From NCBI GenBank assembly GCA_964480455.1, contig CAYZQI010000126.1, positions 1 through 14,346 of the forward strand: DNA of 14,346 nucleotides, given 5' to 3'. Positions 6,264-14,346 of this stretch are shown here, in pieces. The notes beneath the pieces were generated by a model. It worked only from the letters and a program-made list of their open reading frames with translations, ran no database searches and had not been told where the DNA came from. A program made the position numbers and the translations under genes. Each line of letters begins with the position of its first letter. The first letter of the stretch is position 1. This DNA comes from JAABSX01 sp964480455. Lineage in GTDB: Bacteria; Bacteroidota; Bacteroidia; Cytophagales; Microscillaceae.

Positions 6264-7193
6264 TCAGAAATATAAAAAATGAAACCTAAAACCTTGCTGT
6301 GCATTGTACTCTAGGGCTGGGGCAGGTAGTTTAATCATATTGGCAAGAAAGCGGAGCACTTTAAAAAACTTTCGTTTGGCAGGAATGGCCATTAAGTTGA
6401 AATCTGGGCTTAGAAAGTATTGCCTGTAAGCGGTGTTTCCTCCCAAATTGTGGTTTTCTTGTAAGTCAGCATAGGTCATACCTTCTATCCCATAGCCTGC
6501 TGCCCAGTTGAGCCACTTTGGGTAGCGGCTTTCAGGTAAAAACTTTGCTACTTCTACAGAAAGCCAATAGGTTTGCCCGTTGTAATCCTTAATAATTTCT
6601 TCGTGCAGCGCACTGCCTAGCAGCTCAGGTCTGCGGGGGGCAAAGTGAGTGCGTTGAAAAGAAAATTTTGGATGAATCCTGACCTCGTCCCAGAGCAAAT
6701 ACTGCCCGTACAGCAAGCCTGCCCCCGCAGTATTGGCAAGCAAATCGCCCCAAGAAGCACCATAGGCTGCCGAAAAACCATCAAAAACCTCAATCGGAAG
6801 CATTAAGCCTGTACCCACTACTGCCCCCCAAAACATCGCCTTTTTTTCTTCCAACCCTGCCCACTTAAAAGCCTCTCCACTTGCTTGGCTAAAATGAAAA
6901 GCAGAGTAAAAATGCCCTACTTTATCCATTTGAAGCCAATCAGCGTTATCGTCAGAAAATCTAAACTTAGGCTCTAGCCCTTCTTTATACCACAAAAAAT
7001 ACAGCCCTGTAAGAGTAGTGGCATAGATAGCCGAACCACCAATGATGAGGGCATTTAGGCGTTTTTTGTGTGGCTTGAGTGTATCGGCAGTTTTGAGAAG
7101 AGCTTCATTTTGGTAAAACTTGTGTACAGTTTGGGCTTGTAAGGGAGCAAAAGCAAAACATAACAAAGAGGCTATCAAAAAACAGGTTTGCAC
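6264..7193 (-). CDS. DUF2279-like envelope protein
   Basis: The 309-residue product opens with a hydrophobic signal sequence ending near LQAQT (about 1-21), then one hydrophobic helix (about 47-68). The conserved core is DKVGHFYSAF (90-99), EVFDGFSAAYGASWGDLLAN (135-154) and the following TAGAG. The acidic and Gly-rich pattern DKxGHF...E..D...A..G.SWGD is that of DUF2279 proteins of Bacteroidota, which have no known reaction and probably lie in the outer membrane or periplasm. The start is GTG at 7193; no ATG exists between the upstream stop and residue 90. The signal peptide lacks early positive charges, so an unusual upstream start cannot be excluded. It is first in a loose minus-strand series with the Smr gene. 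Confidence 0.82.
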   Translation of the reverse strand: MQTCFLIASLLCFAFAPLQAQTVHKFYQNEALLKTADTLKPHKKRLNALIIGGSAIYATTLTGLYFLWYKEGLEPKFRFSDDNADWLQMDKVGHFYSAFHFSQASGEAFKWAGLEEKKAMFWGAVVGTGLMLPIEVFDGFSAAYGASWGDLLANTAGAGLLYGQYLLWDEVRIHPKFSFQRTHFAPRRPELLGSALHEEIIKDYNGQTYWLSVEVAKFLPESRYPKWLNWAAGYGIEGMTYADLQENHNLGGNTAYRQYFLSPDFNLMAIPAKRKFFKVLRFLANMIKLPAPALEYNAQQGFRFHFLYF

Positions 7194-7772
7194 GGTGAGG
7201 TAAGGGGTTAAAAATAAAGTGATTGATTGTTTTAAGTAAATTGCTGAATATCAATTGTCTATGACTTGATGGCTAGGTAACTCATAACTATACATAAAAA
7301 GTAGGCGAAACATGACTGAAATACTTAGCAAAAGCCCATAAATGACATAAGCTAAAAAACCAGTACATTTATTGTATGACTCATACCTATCTACAAAGCT
7401 ATAAAAAACTTAATTAATTTCTATAAGTTCTGCCATAAATAAGCCTTCATCTATTTTGATAGGTTAGCTTGCTTCGTGTATGCTCAAATAAGAAAAGTTC
7501 TTAGGCAGTTTTTGTGATGGTGTTTTATAAAATAAGCTGAATACTACTCAGAGCATCAATGTGGACGTGCAGAAGGTCTGTCGTTGTAGATTTTCACATA
7601 AATTGTCGGATAACTCAATTTGTGAGACTAAAGCCTACAAAACGTCTCCAAGCTTTGAACATTTATGGAAAAAAGTTATTGTATAGAAGCGCGCCGATCC
7701 TTTTTGGTCTGAAATTTTCAATACTTTTTTGGCGAAGTCAATTTTAAAAATTGCATCATAACACGAGAATCA
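7194..7772. other. 579-bp stretch without a convincing gene
   Basis: This divergent spacer must hold the control regions of the DUF2279-like gene and the AsmA-like gene. A minus-strand TAGCTTTG (7401-7394) fits TAnnTTTG but lies 200 bases from the gene and lacks a -33 partner. CAATTTT-A-AAAATTG (7739-7753) is a 15-bp palindrome 20 bases before ATG 7773. A 62-codon plus-strand frame at 7559-7747 is poorly protein-like. I see no tRNA or convincing terminator. Confidence 0.6.
7548..7769 (-). pseudogene. Possible decayed coding fragment
   Basis: On the minus strand a frame without a start is open for 44 codons and reads like protein (IDFAKKVLKISDQKGS, then ARFYTITFFHKC). TAG follows at 7637-7635, and the same frame goes on for 28 codons (ALVSQIELSDN) to TGA at 7550-7548. 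It may be the remnant of a small gene, but a 44-codon open frame can arise by chance here. The family is not recognised. Confidence 0.2.
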
Positions 7773-10700
7773 ATGAAAAATAGTATTTGGAAAAGAATAT
7801 TCAAGAGAAAATATATTCTAAGGGCTTTACTTATATTTTTTGTGTTAGTGATAGGCTTGATTGCTGCCATACCTTATCTACTCTACCGTAACCAAGATTT
7901 AGTAAAAGAAATGGTACTGCATAGGCTTAACAAGGCAATGGTAGGGCATACCACATTGGGAGGGGTCTATATTTCTCCTTTCAAAAATTTCCCCTACATT
8001 TCTATTGACCTCAAAGAACTCAAATTTTATGATACAGAAGATGAATCGCACCCACCTATTTACGAGTTTGAAGATGTCTATTTGGGCTTTGATATTTGGG
8101 ATATTTTTAAGGGAGAATACACCATCAAAAAAGTGTATCTCAGCAAAGGTAAATTACACATTATTAGGTATAAAAATGGTAATATCAACTTACTGCTTGC
8201 CAAAAGTATGAAAGAACAACTAGAAGAAGAAGAAACTGACGGCGACCCACTCCACTTGGATTTGAAAGAAATTACACTTAATGAGGTAAGCATAGAAAAA
8301 GATGACGAAACCACGCAGCAACATATCTTAATACATTTTACCAAAGCAAGCTCGGGCTTTCAGTACATTGATAACTTTATAGACAATCACTTGGAAGCTA
8401 ATTTTGAGATTCAAGACTTGAAAGTACCCGGGCTAGAATTTTTCAAGAAAAAGCACTTTCATATTTCCACAGATTTACACTATAATACGCAAAAAAACTT
8501 CGTGGAAATCAGACCTAGTAAATTTGAACTAGAGGGCGGGCTGTTTGAGATGAAGGGAAGCGTAGATTGGGCAAAAAATGCCTATCTTGATATAGAAGTG
8601 AAAGGACGAAAACCAGACTTCAAACTGATTACTTCTTTTGCACCAGATTATATCTACGAACGCCTCCAAAGCTACAAAAACGAAGGTGATATTTATTTTA
8701 GGGGTAAAATAGTGGGGGCAAGTATTGACGACTCACCCAAAATAGACCTTGAATTTGGTTGCAAAAATGCCAACTTTATCAATCCCAACGCTAGCAAATC
8801 ACTCAAAGACCTCAACTTCGCGGGTTATTTTACCAATGGCAAAAAGCGAAATCTCGAGACCTCAGAGCTTTTTTTGCAAAAGCTAAGCGGAAAGCCTGAA
8901 GAAAGCATTTTCAAAGGTAGTTTTCATATCAAAAATTTTATAGACCCCCATGTATCGGTAGATTTACACTCTAACTTAAAGCTAGAATCACTCTATGAGC
9001 TTTTTGAGCTAGAGGCACTCAAAGGGCTTTCAGGAAAAATGGTGATAGATATGACCATTGACGAACTCCTAGATTATAATGATGTGGAAGGCACACTCGG
9101 CAAACTCAAAGATGGAAGCGATAGCCGTATAATCCTGAAAGATGTGCGCTACCAATCCGCAGGCTATCCGCACCCCATTGAGAATATCAATGCCGAGCTA
9201 GACTTTGTGGCAGGCGAGTTATTAATAAAATATTTTAATGCCCAAATCAAAAAATCTGACTTTTCACTTCAAGGCAGCCTTACCAACTTATCTACTTTTC
9301 TGCACGGAAAAGATGCCAATATCGTGGCAAAACTTGAAGGAAAAGCAAAAAAAATAGACCTTGCTGAGTTGCTAAGTTATGACCCTGCACTTGCCAAAAG
9401 CTACCAAGATGTCATTACTGATTTGCGCTTTAATTTCCATTTTGATACCAATAGTAAATACCTCAAACAAACAGACGGGATACCCCAAGGTGAGTTTTTT
9501 ATTGATGAGCTATTCTTCAAACTCAAAAACTACAAACATCACTTCCACGACTTTTATGCTGATGTGCTGATAGGCAAAGACAGCATCAATGTCAAAAAAT
9601 TCTCTGGAGTAATAGACAAAAGCGACTTGAACCTAGCAGGCTATCTCAAAAACTACCATGCCCTATTGCCCGAGCACGAGGCAAAGCCTGTAGAACTGTA
9701 CTTTGATTTTACCTCTAAATACCTCAAGTTTGATGATTTGCTCACCTACAAACAAGTAAACTACCTGCCAGAAGAATACAAACACGAAACCCTAGAAGAT
9801 TTTGAAATCATCGCTACGCTCAAAGCCAATAGCCAAGATATACTCAATGGCAATTGGCTACGACAAACTGACCTCAAACTGACCGACGTGCATTGTAAAC
9901 TACGCCAACACCCGCTTAAATTTAGAGAAATTCACGGTGATTTTCAGCTCCGAGAAGGGCAACTATCCATCAAAAATTTTGAAGGAAAACTTGGACAATC
10001 TGACTTTAAAATAGAGGGTATTCTAAGCAATTATTTTGATGAAACGGGAAAGCAAAAAACCGAAAAAATTATCCTCAAAGCCAATACACTTAATTTTGAT
10101 GAACTGCTTACTTACGACTTAGAAGCAGGGAAAGCACCCAACGATCAACCCACACAACCCATAGACCATGACGCTGGCTTTAATATTTTTGAAGTACCTT
10201 TTCCAGAAACAACACTTGACGTACAAGTAGGAAATATTCGGTTTAAAAAAACTTTCTTACAAAACTTTAAGGGGAAATTTAGAACCAAAACCAACCATTA
10301 CTTTTACATAGATGACCTTGATTTCGAAGCAGCAGGTGGGCATACCCAAATCAAAGGCTATTTTAATGGCTCTGACCCTAAGAAAATCTATTTTTCTAGT
10401 ACCATAGATACCAAAGACATAGACATAGACCAGATTTTCTATAAATTTGATAATTTTGGGCAAGATTACCTCCTCAAAGACAACATACACGGTAGGCTGA
10501 CTGCCAAAGTTACCTCTAAGGTGCGTCTGCATACTGATTTGGTGGCTGACCTCAAAGAAACCGAAGCACACATTGAAGCAAGTATCAAAGATGGGAGTTT
10601 GGTGAATTTTGCCCCCTTCCAGATGATGTCTAGCTATGTAGGCGATAAAGACCTGAGCAATGTACGGTTTGCCGAGATTAGCAATACATTTGATGTAAAA

Positions 10701-11033
10701 AATGGTACAATCACCATTCCTAGAATGGAAATAGCCACTACACTAGGCTATATGTTTATCTCAGGTAAAAAGACACTTGACCTCCAAATGGATTACATCA
10801 TTGAAGTTCCCTTTAAGGTCATCAAGCAAGCTACTTGGAATATGCTCTTTAAGAAAAAGAAAAATAAAAATCAAGAAGAACAAGAAATAGAAGAAGAAAT
10901 TATGCGCGCACGCAAAGATGGGCGTGAGCTCTTTGTGAAAATTAACATCACAGGTACGCCCGACAACTACGAAATACGCATGGGCAAAGGCAAAAGAAAC
11001 CGCAGAAAAACCGAAGAGTTAGAGATGAAATAA
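7773..11033 (+). CDS. AsmA-like envelope protein with internal repeats
   Basis: The 1086-residue product has a basic N-terminus and one membrane helix (about 16-37), then an AsmA-type start (HTTLGGVYISPFKNFPYISI). The rest is long and beta-rich, and the AsmA C-terminal region (about 930-1075) has GSLVNFAPFQ, ISNTFDVKNGTITIP and TLGYMFISGKKTLDLQMDY. A weak motif, hydrophobic-D-x-L-L-T-Y, recurs with leucines at 285, 410, 533, 656 and 778 and a last version at 888 (IDIDQIFYKF). This marks about six units of 110-125 residues. AsmA-like proteins (AsmA, TamB, YhdP) span the periplasm as lipid-groove bridges and affect outer-membrane lipid supply; this role is inferred. The C-terminus is highly charged. 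ATG 7773 is the only start before the membrane helix. It ends directly against the converging gene. Confidence 0.92.
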   Translation: MKNSIWKRIFKRKYILRALLIFFVLVIGLIAAIPYLLYRNQDLVKEMVLHRLNKAMVGHTTLGGVYISPFKNFPYISIDLKELKFYDTEDESHPPIYEFEDVYLGFDIWDIFKGEYTIKKVYLSKGKLHIIRYKNGNINLLLAKSMKEQLEEEETDGDPLHLDLKEITLNEVSIEKDDETTQQHILIHFTKASSGFQYIDNFIDNHLEANFEIQDLKVPGLEFFKKKHFHISTDLHYNTQKNFVEIRPSKFELEGGLFEMKGSVDWAKNAYLDIEVKGRKPDFKLITSFAPDYIYERLQSYKNEGDIYFRGKIVGASIDDSPKIDLEFGCKNANFINPNASKSLKDLNFAGYFTNGKKRNLETSELFLQKLSGKPEESIFKGSFHIKNFIDPHVSVDLHSNLKLESLYELFELEALKGLSGKMVIDMTIDELLDYNDVEGTLGKLKDGSDSRIILKDVRYQSAGYPHPIENINAELDFVAGELLIKYFNAQIKKSDFSLQGSLTNLSTFLHGKDANIVAKLEGKAKKIDLAELLSYDPALAKSYQDVITDLRFNFHFDTNSKYLKQTDGIPQGEFFIDELFFKLKNYKHHFHDFYADVLIGKDSINVKKFSGVIDKSDLNLAGYLKNYHALLPEHEAKPVELYFDFTSKYLKFDDLLTYKQVNYLPEEYKHETLEDFEIIATLKANSQDILNGNWLRQTDLKLTDVHCKLRQHPLKFREIHGDFQLREGQLSIKNFEGKLGQSDFKIEGILSNYFDETGKQKTEKIILKANTLNFDELLTYDLEAGKAPNDQPTQPIDHDAGFNIFEVPFPETTLDVQVGNIRFKKTFLQNFKGKFRTKTNHYFYIDDLDFEAAGGHTQIKGYFNGSDPKKIYFSSTIDTKDIDIDQIFYKFDNFGQDYLLKDNIHGRLTAKVTSKVRLHTDLVADLKETEAHIEASIKDGSLVNFAPFQMMSSYVGDKDLSNVRFAEISNTFDVKNGTITIPRMEIATTLGYMFISGKKTLDLQMDYIIEVPFKVIKQATWNMLFKKKKNKNQEEQEIEEEIMRARKDGRELFVKINITGTPDNYEIRMGKGKRNRRKTEELEMK

Positions 11034-12497
11034 CTACTTTTTTTGCCACTCAAAAATTTTTTTATCAAGTTTTTCATCAAAGATAAATGATTCAAATTCA
11101 ATCAGTCTATGTGCCTCTTTGTAAGGGGCAATTTGCTCTATGAGGTGAGGCACATAATTAGAAGGTCGTGCCTCAAGTGGTTGGTAATCATCATAAAAAG
11201 TCTGTTCTCCTGAGCTTTTTTTATGTTTTAGACGCAGAAAAGAAGTAGCTTTTTCTATAAAATAGATACATTCTTCATCATAGGCATCACCTAAGCTAAG
11301 TTTTAGTGCATAGCAAGATTTCCCTTTTACGCTTGCCTCGCCGAGGTATTCTAGCTTGCAGCCTTCGGTCTGAAATCTGGCGAGGTCTTGCCCAAAGTCA
11401 AGCATTTCGTATTGCTCTTGAAGCTCATACACATCAATTTTGACGGGTTCATTTCCTGCTTCAAAAGGGTCTATTTCCCAGGCTTTTTTGCCGTTGCTTG
11501 CCCTTATAAATTGCTTATCCATTAGGGTAGTTTCTATTCTTATTTTATCGGATTTGAGCTGATACATCTTGAAGGGTACTTCTATACTGCCTGTGGTGAT
11601 TTTTCCTTGCACCTTTACAGATTTAGCAGACTTAAAATAAAGCGGATAGCCCATAGCTTTGAGGCACTGCTGGGCAAGCTGTGTAGCGTCTAGGTTTTCC
11701 TCCTGAGAAATCTCAAAGGTTTCATCTTCTATGTGCCGATTGAGCAAAATATGTTCTTCTGTATTGAAGCGTGTGAAGGGCATCATAAATTCGGTATCAT
11801 CAATGGTATCGTTGAGAATCACTTTTTCTACTTTGATATGAAAATTATCTTTTTCGGTTTCTATGGAGTGTGGAAACAGTACATCACCCACTTTTTTGTA
11901 GTTGTCATAAAAGTTTTTACTATAATCTACTTTTGCCATCAGGAGGTAGTAAGTGTGGGCATCAATATAATATTCGTCTTCTGAGAGTTCTGCACTCAGC
12001 CTGAGATGGTGCACTTGCTTACCCCTGTAGCTGATTTTGCCTAGGTATTCAGCCTTGTAGCCTCTTTCTTTGTAGTCAATGAGGTTTTTTCCAAATGTAT
12101 AAAGTACATTATTGCGTTTGTCACTCTCAAACTGAGGAATTTGCCTTGCCTCGCCTTTTCCCACAAAAGGATTGACTGCCCAGGCGATTTCGCCATCGGT
12201 AGCACGCACCATTTTTTGGTTCATGATGGCAAATTCCATTTTGTTTTTTCCTGGATTTTTGACGTGCATACGTAGCGGCATCTCCATTCCAAAGTCTCCA
12301 CCTTCGCTATTGCCCTCTATGGTGAGTGAGTTGATTGTGAGTAGATTTTCTTTTCCACCAAGAGCTTGTATGTACTTGGTGATTACTTCGTTTGCCAATT
12401 CTTCTTTTTCATCAGGTTCATTTTCTTGGGCCGTGATGAGTGTATATGAAAGTACAATCAACAAAAAGCTAAATAGATAAGAGGTTACTGTCTTCAT
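11034..12497 (-). CDS. Secreted protein with two LolA-like units
   Basis: A signal peptide (1-23, MKTVTSYLFS then hydrophobic to TAQ) precedes two similar halves, about 35-245 and 270-480. Equivalent points are VRATDGEIAWAVNPF (97-111) with IRASNGKKAWEIDPF (331-345), and YLGKISYRGKQVHHLRLS (151-168) with YLGEASVKGKSCYALKLS (384-401), offset 233-234. Each half shows the beta-sheet order of the LolA/outer-membrane lipoprotein-sorting fold. Such proteins bind lipid or lipoprotein in the periplasm or outer surface, but no ligand can be named. The stop codon abuts that of the AsmA-like gene, which also belongs to the envelope; the genes converge, so they are not co-transcribed. A one-unit relative is broken at 227-974. 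No clear promoter was found in 12498-12646. Confidence 0.82.
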   Translation of the reverse strand: MKTVTSYLFSFLLIVLSYTLITAQENEPDEKEELANEVITKYIQALGGKENLLTINSLTIEGNSEGGDFGMEMPLRMHVKNPGKNKMEFAIMNQKMVRATDGEIAWAVNPFVGKGEARQIPQFESDKRNNVLYTFGKNLIDYKERGYKAEYLGKISYRGKQVHHLRLSAELSEDEYYIDAHTYYLLMAKVDYSKNFYDNYKKVGDVLFPHSIETEKDNFHIKVEKVILNDTIDDTEFMMPFTRFNTEEHILLNRHIEDETFEISQEENLDATQLAQQCLKAMGYPLYFKSAKSVKVQGKITTGSIEVPFKMYQLKSDKIRIETTLMDKQFIRASNGKKAWEIDPFEAGNEPVKIDVYELQEQYEMLDFGQDLARFQTEGCKLEYLGEASVKGKSCYALKLSLGDAYDEECIYFIEKATSFLRLKHKKSSGEQTFYDDYQPLEARPSNYVPHLIEQIAPYKEAHRLIEFESFIFDEKLDKKIFEWQKK

Positions 12498-12646
12498 AGG
12501 ACGTGTATTTTATTTTATTGGGTAAAAGCAGGGGTGAAATCTAGCCAGCCTTTATTTTTATCTTACAATAAACGAGTCTTCGCAAATTAGTACTTGTAAA
12601 TATACTAAAATTAACAAATAATCTAGTGATTTTTCAAGAATAAAGT

Positions 12647-13327
12647 TTAAATCGGAAATAGCTCATTCTCCCAAGTTTCTTCATACTGCCAATGTGCCTG
12701 CCTTATAAATTGCTGTGTGCGATGGAGTTCTTCAAAATTGGGCGTATTGACATCTAACGGGATTTTCCGTAGCCTTTCGTCATCTTTTTCAAAAGGGGGA
12801 AGTTCGGCAGCATCAAAGAGGGCGTTCCACCAATGTATGGCTGCTGAATAAAAGATTAGATTTACGCTTTCTACTTCCCAATCAAGCAATTTTTCCACTA
12901 TTTCATCAAAAAACTCATCAGTCTGGGCAAGGCGTATGCGCGAGCCTGCCCTGGATTTGCCCTTGGTTTTTAAGTGATTGATTTGTGCCTTGCCCTGCTT
13001 GGCACGTACCATATATTTTCGGATTACTTTGTGGTTGAGCAGCGTATCTGTTTCATAATGCCCTAGTGCGGCATTGCCTGCTTGGATAAGCACAATAAGA
13101 TAATCAGGGGCTAACTCAGGTATGCCCAAGAGATAATCTGAAAGATTTTCGCCTGCTTTGCAGATTGGAAAAAGCAAAGGCAGACGTACTGTAAATACAC
13201 GATTCTCTGCCTGATAAGCCTCCCAAAGTTGTGTTGCTTCTGTATAGCGTAAAACTAAAGAAGATTGCACTTGCACTTGCCTTAGCATAGCAAGGGTATC
13301 TTCATAGTCTGTAAAATGATAGAGCAT
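12647..13327 (-). CDS. Probable VLRF1 (Vms1-like release factor) protein
   Basis: The 226-residue protein has the segment HKVIRKYMVRAKQGKAQ (99-115), then RAGSRIRLAQTDEFFDEI (126-143). It resembles the core of Vms1/ANKZF1, where a YtvRxkxGxxQ segment is followed by sAGsxlRR. The GxxQ here is G112-K-A-Q115; in Vms1 the equivalent glutamine acts like the GGQ of eRF1 in cutting peptidyl-tRNA on stalled 60S subunits. Bacterial VLRF1/baeRF families have been proposed from comparative analysis, including a Bacteroidetes group. Zinc finger, ankyrin and VCP-binding parts of the eukaryotic proteins are missing, leaving a bare catalytic domain with a C-terminal extension (about 165-226). The likely role is release of nascent chains from stalled ribosomes. 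ATG 13327 is the first start. It is a single gene, isolated by the terminator upstream. The assignment rests on motif recognition only. Confidence 0.75.
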   Translation of the reverse strand: MLYHFTDYEDTLAMLRQVQVQSSLVLRYTEATQLWEAYQAENRVFTVRLPLLFPICKAGENLSDYLLGIPELAPDYLIVLIQAGNAALGHYETDTLLNHKVIRKYMVRAKQGKAQINHLKTKGKSRAGSRIRLAQTDEFFDEIVEKLLDWEVESVNLIFYSAAIHWWNALFDAAELPPFEKDDERLRKIPLDVNTPNFEELHRTQQFIRQAHWQYEETWENELFPI

Positions 13328-13443
13328 TGAGGTAGTTTCAGAAATTATGAATTTTTAGTATGTTCATTATCAACGAATTGCAATTAAAAATGAGAGGGTA
13401 TTTTTTATTTTCGCTAATTTTGTCCTTCATCTGTTTTTCAATC

Positions 13444-13472
13444 AAAGCCCAATTATCTGAGCATTGGGCTTT
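13444..13472. terminator. Terminator of the crotonase gene
   Basis: AAAGCCCAAT (13444-13453) and ATTGGGCTTT (13463-13472) form a perfect 10-bp stem with a 9-base loop. It begins 11 bases past the crotonase stop codon. The A and T flanks make it usable on both strands. Confidence 0.75.
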
Positions 13473-13482
13473 AAAATTACGC

Positions 13483-14247
13483 TTATTTTTTCTTATTTTC
13501 TTGAAAATTTCTCAAAAACTCCTCTCGGTCATTGATTTCAAACTGTGCTTTGTATTCTATATCAAGCCCTTCTTTGAGCGTAGTGTGCATACCTTGGTAG
13601 TAGAGGCTTTTCATAGCTGCAATGGCTTGCGCACTATTGCCTAGTATGTGGGTAGCTACTTCATTGACGGTAGTCTCTAATTCAGCCAAAGGCACTGCAC
13701 GATTCACCAAGCCAATGCGTTCTGCCTCTTTGCCCGTTACGGGCTGTGCTGTAAAAGAAAGTTCTCTAGCTTTCAGAATACCTACCATCTGCGGTAGCCG
13801 CTGTGTCATTCCCCATTTGGGCGCAATGCCCCATTTGCTATGTGTATCGCCTATTTTGGCATCTTCGGCGGCATAGACAAGGTCAAAAGCCAACATAAAC
13901 TCTGTGGCTCCCGTGTAGCAAAAGCCATTCACCATTGCGATAGTTACTTGCGGCATGGTCTGTAAGGTATGGATAAATTCATTGCCATCAATCAAGATTT
14001 GGTCAGCCGAAAACTGCCCTCCTTGGATAGATTCATTGAGTGCCTGCAAATCTACGCCTGCCGACCAAGCCCTGCCAGCTCCTGTAACAATGAGTACCTT
14101 TACGCTACTGTCTGCGGCTACTTGCTTAGTGGCTTCTTTGAGTTCTTGCACTAGCGCAGGGCTAAGTGCATTCATTTTATCGGGGCGGTTGAAAGTGATT
14201 TTGGCAATACCATTTGCCTGATCATACATCAAATTTTGATAAGTCAT
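13483..14247 (-). CDS. Enoyl-CoA hydratase/isomerase family protein
   Basis: The 254-residue length and fold are standard for crotonases. FNRPDKMNALSP (19-30), AGRAWSAGVDL (57-67) and NGFCYTGATEFMLAFDL (107-123) supply the CoA-binding and oxyanion-hole elements; the glutamate of the GGGxEL box is E116. The region where hydratases have the second catalytic glutamate (FGxPE) reads IGDTHSKWGI, placing H136 there. Classical enoyl-CoA hydration is therefore doubtful, and an isomerase, hydrolase or other crotonase reaction is possible. Substrate is an acyl-CoA in the cytosol. GMTQRLPQMVG (146-156) and the C-terminal helices are normal. ATG 14247 is the expected start. No fatty-acid oxidation genes lie beside it in this window. 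Confidence 0.94.
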   Translation of the reverse strand: MTYQNLMYDQANGIAKITFNRPDKMNALSPALVQELKEATKQVAADSSVKVLIVTGAGRAWSAGVDLQALNESIQGGQFSADQILIDGNEFIHTLQTMPQVTIAMVNGFCYTGATEFMLAFDLVYAAEDAKIGDTHSKWGIAPKWGMTQRLPQMVGILKARELSFTAQPVTGKEAERIGLVNRAVPLAELETTVNEVATHILGNSAQAIAAMKSLYYQGMHTTLKEGLDIEYKAQFEINDREEFLRNFQENKKK

Positions 14248-14346
14248 TATTCATCAATTAAGTTGGGTAATTTATTTTGTGTCAGGAAAGTTTAGTAAAG
14301 AAACTTAAATAAATTGCACAAAAAAGTTATAGTTTTGTTTTTCATT

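Noticed and set aside
7559..7747. Plus-strand 62-codon frame in the long spacer
   Set aside because: Composition is unlike protein, no family is recognised, and it ends just before the AsmA-like start without a sensible relation to it.
13360..13644. Plus-strand 94-codon frame with a signal-peptide-like start (MRGYFLFSLILSFICFS)
   Set aside because: It runs through the crotonase terminator and then antisense to the end of the crotonase gene, whose protein is well conserved; the hydrophobic start reflects T-rich DNA.

Overview
The window is AT-rich and looks like chromosomal DNA of a Bacteroidota member, most likely a Cytophagales relative (Microscilla/Bernardetia-like). The grounds are: several start regions carrying the Bacteroidota -7 box TAnnTTTG; a DUF2027/Smr protein, a DUF2279-like protein and an AsmA-like giant typical of this phylum; a PAS/coiled-coil/MCP-tail sensor architecture common in Cytophagales; and intergenic palindromes of the form AACCTGWCAGGTT. 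Taxonomy is inference from protein style only.

Region 1-3700 is a zone of gene decay. A LolA-like secreted protein (227-974, minus) is broken by a nonsense codon and two frameshifts. An intact unknown membrane protein (1214-1948, plus) follows. Next is a long sensor pseudogene (2137-3462, minus: PAS, coiled coil, second PAS, MCP-like tail). It carries two mutually compensating frameshifts at A7 tracts, one nonsense codon and a 97-bp non-coding insertion with a 5-bp target duplication. A related copy of that insertion lies at about 2026-2123.

Region 3700-7200 holds housekeeping genes: dcd (dCTP deaminase, possibly bifunctional), a biotin carrier protein of an acyl-CoA carboxylase, a DUF2027/Smr protein and a DUF2279-like envelope protein. 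The stretches between them carry nested hairpins and the AACCTGWCAGGTT palindromes. A 579-bp stretch without a convincing gene (7194-7772) follows.

Region 7773-12497 has a 1086-residue AsmA-like protein with about six internal repeats of roughly 123 residues. It runs head-on, with no spacer, into a secreted protein built of two LolA-like units. Both belong to the cell envelope, and the broken gene at 227-974 is a one-unit relative of the latter.

Region 12647-14247 contains a probable VLRF1 (Vms1/ANKZF1-like release factor) protein with a GxxQ motif, which suggests rescue of stalled ribosomes. It is followed by a crotonase-fold enzyme with a clear terminator. No tRNA, rRNA, CRISPR array, intact transposase or phage gene was seen. 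The best leads are the VLRF1-like protein and the small mobile repeat family caught inside the sensor gene.
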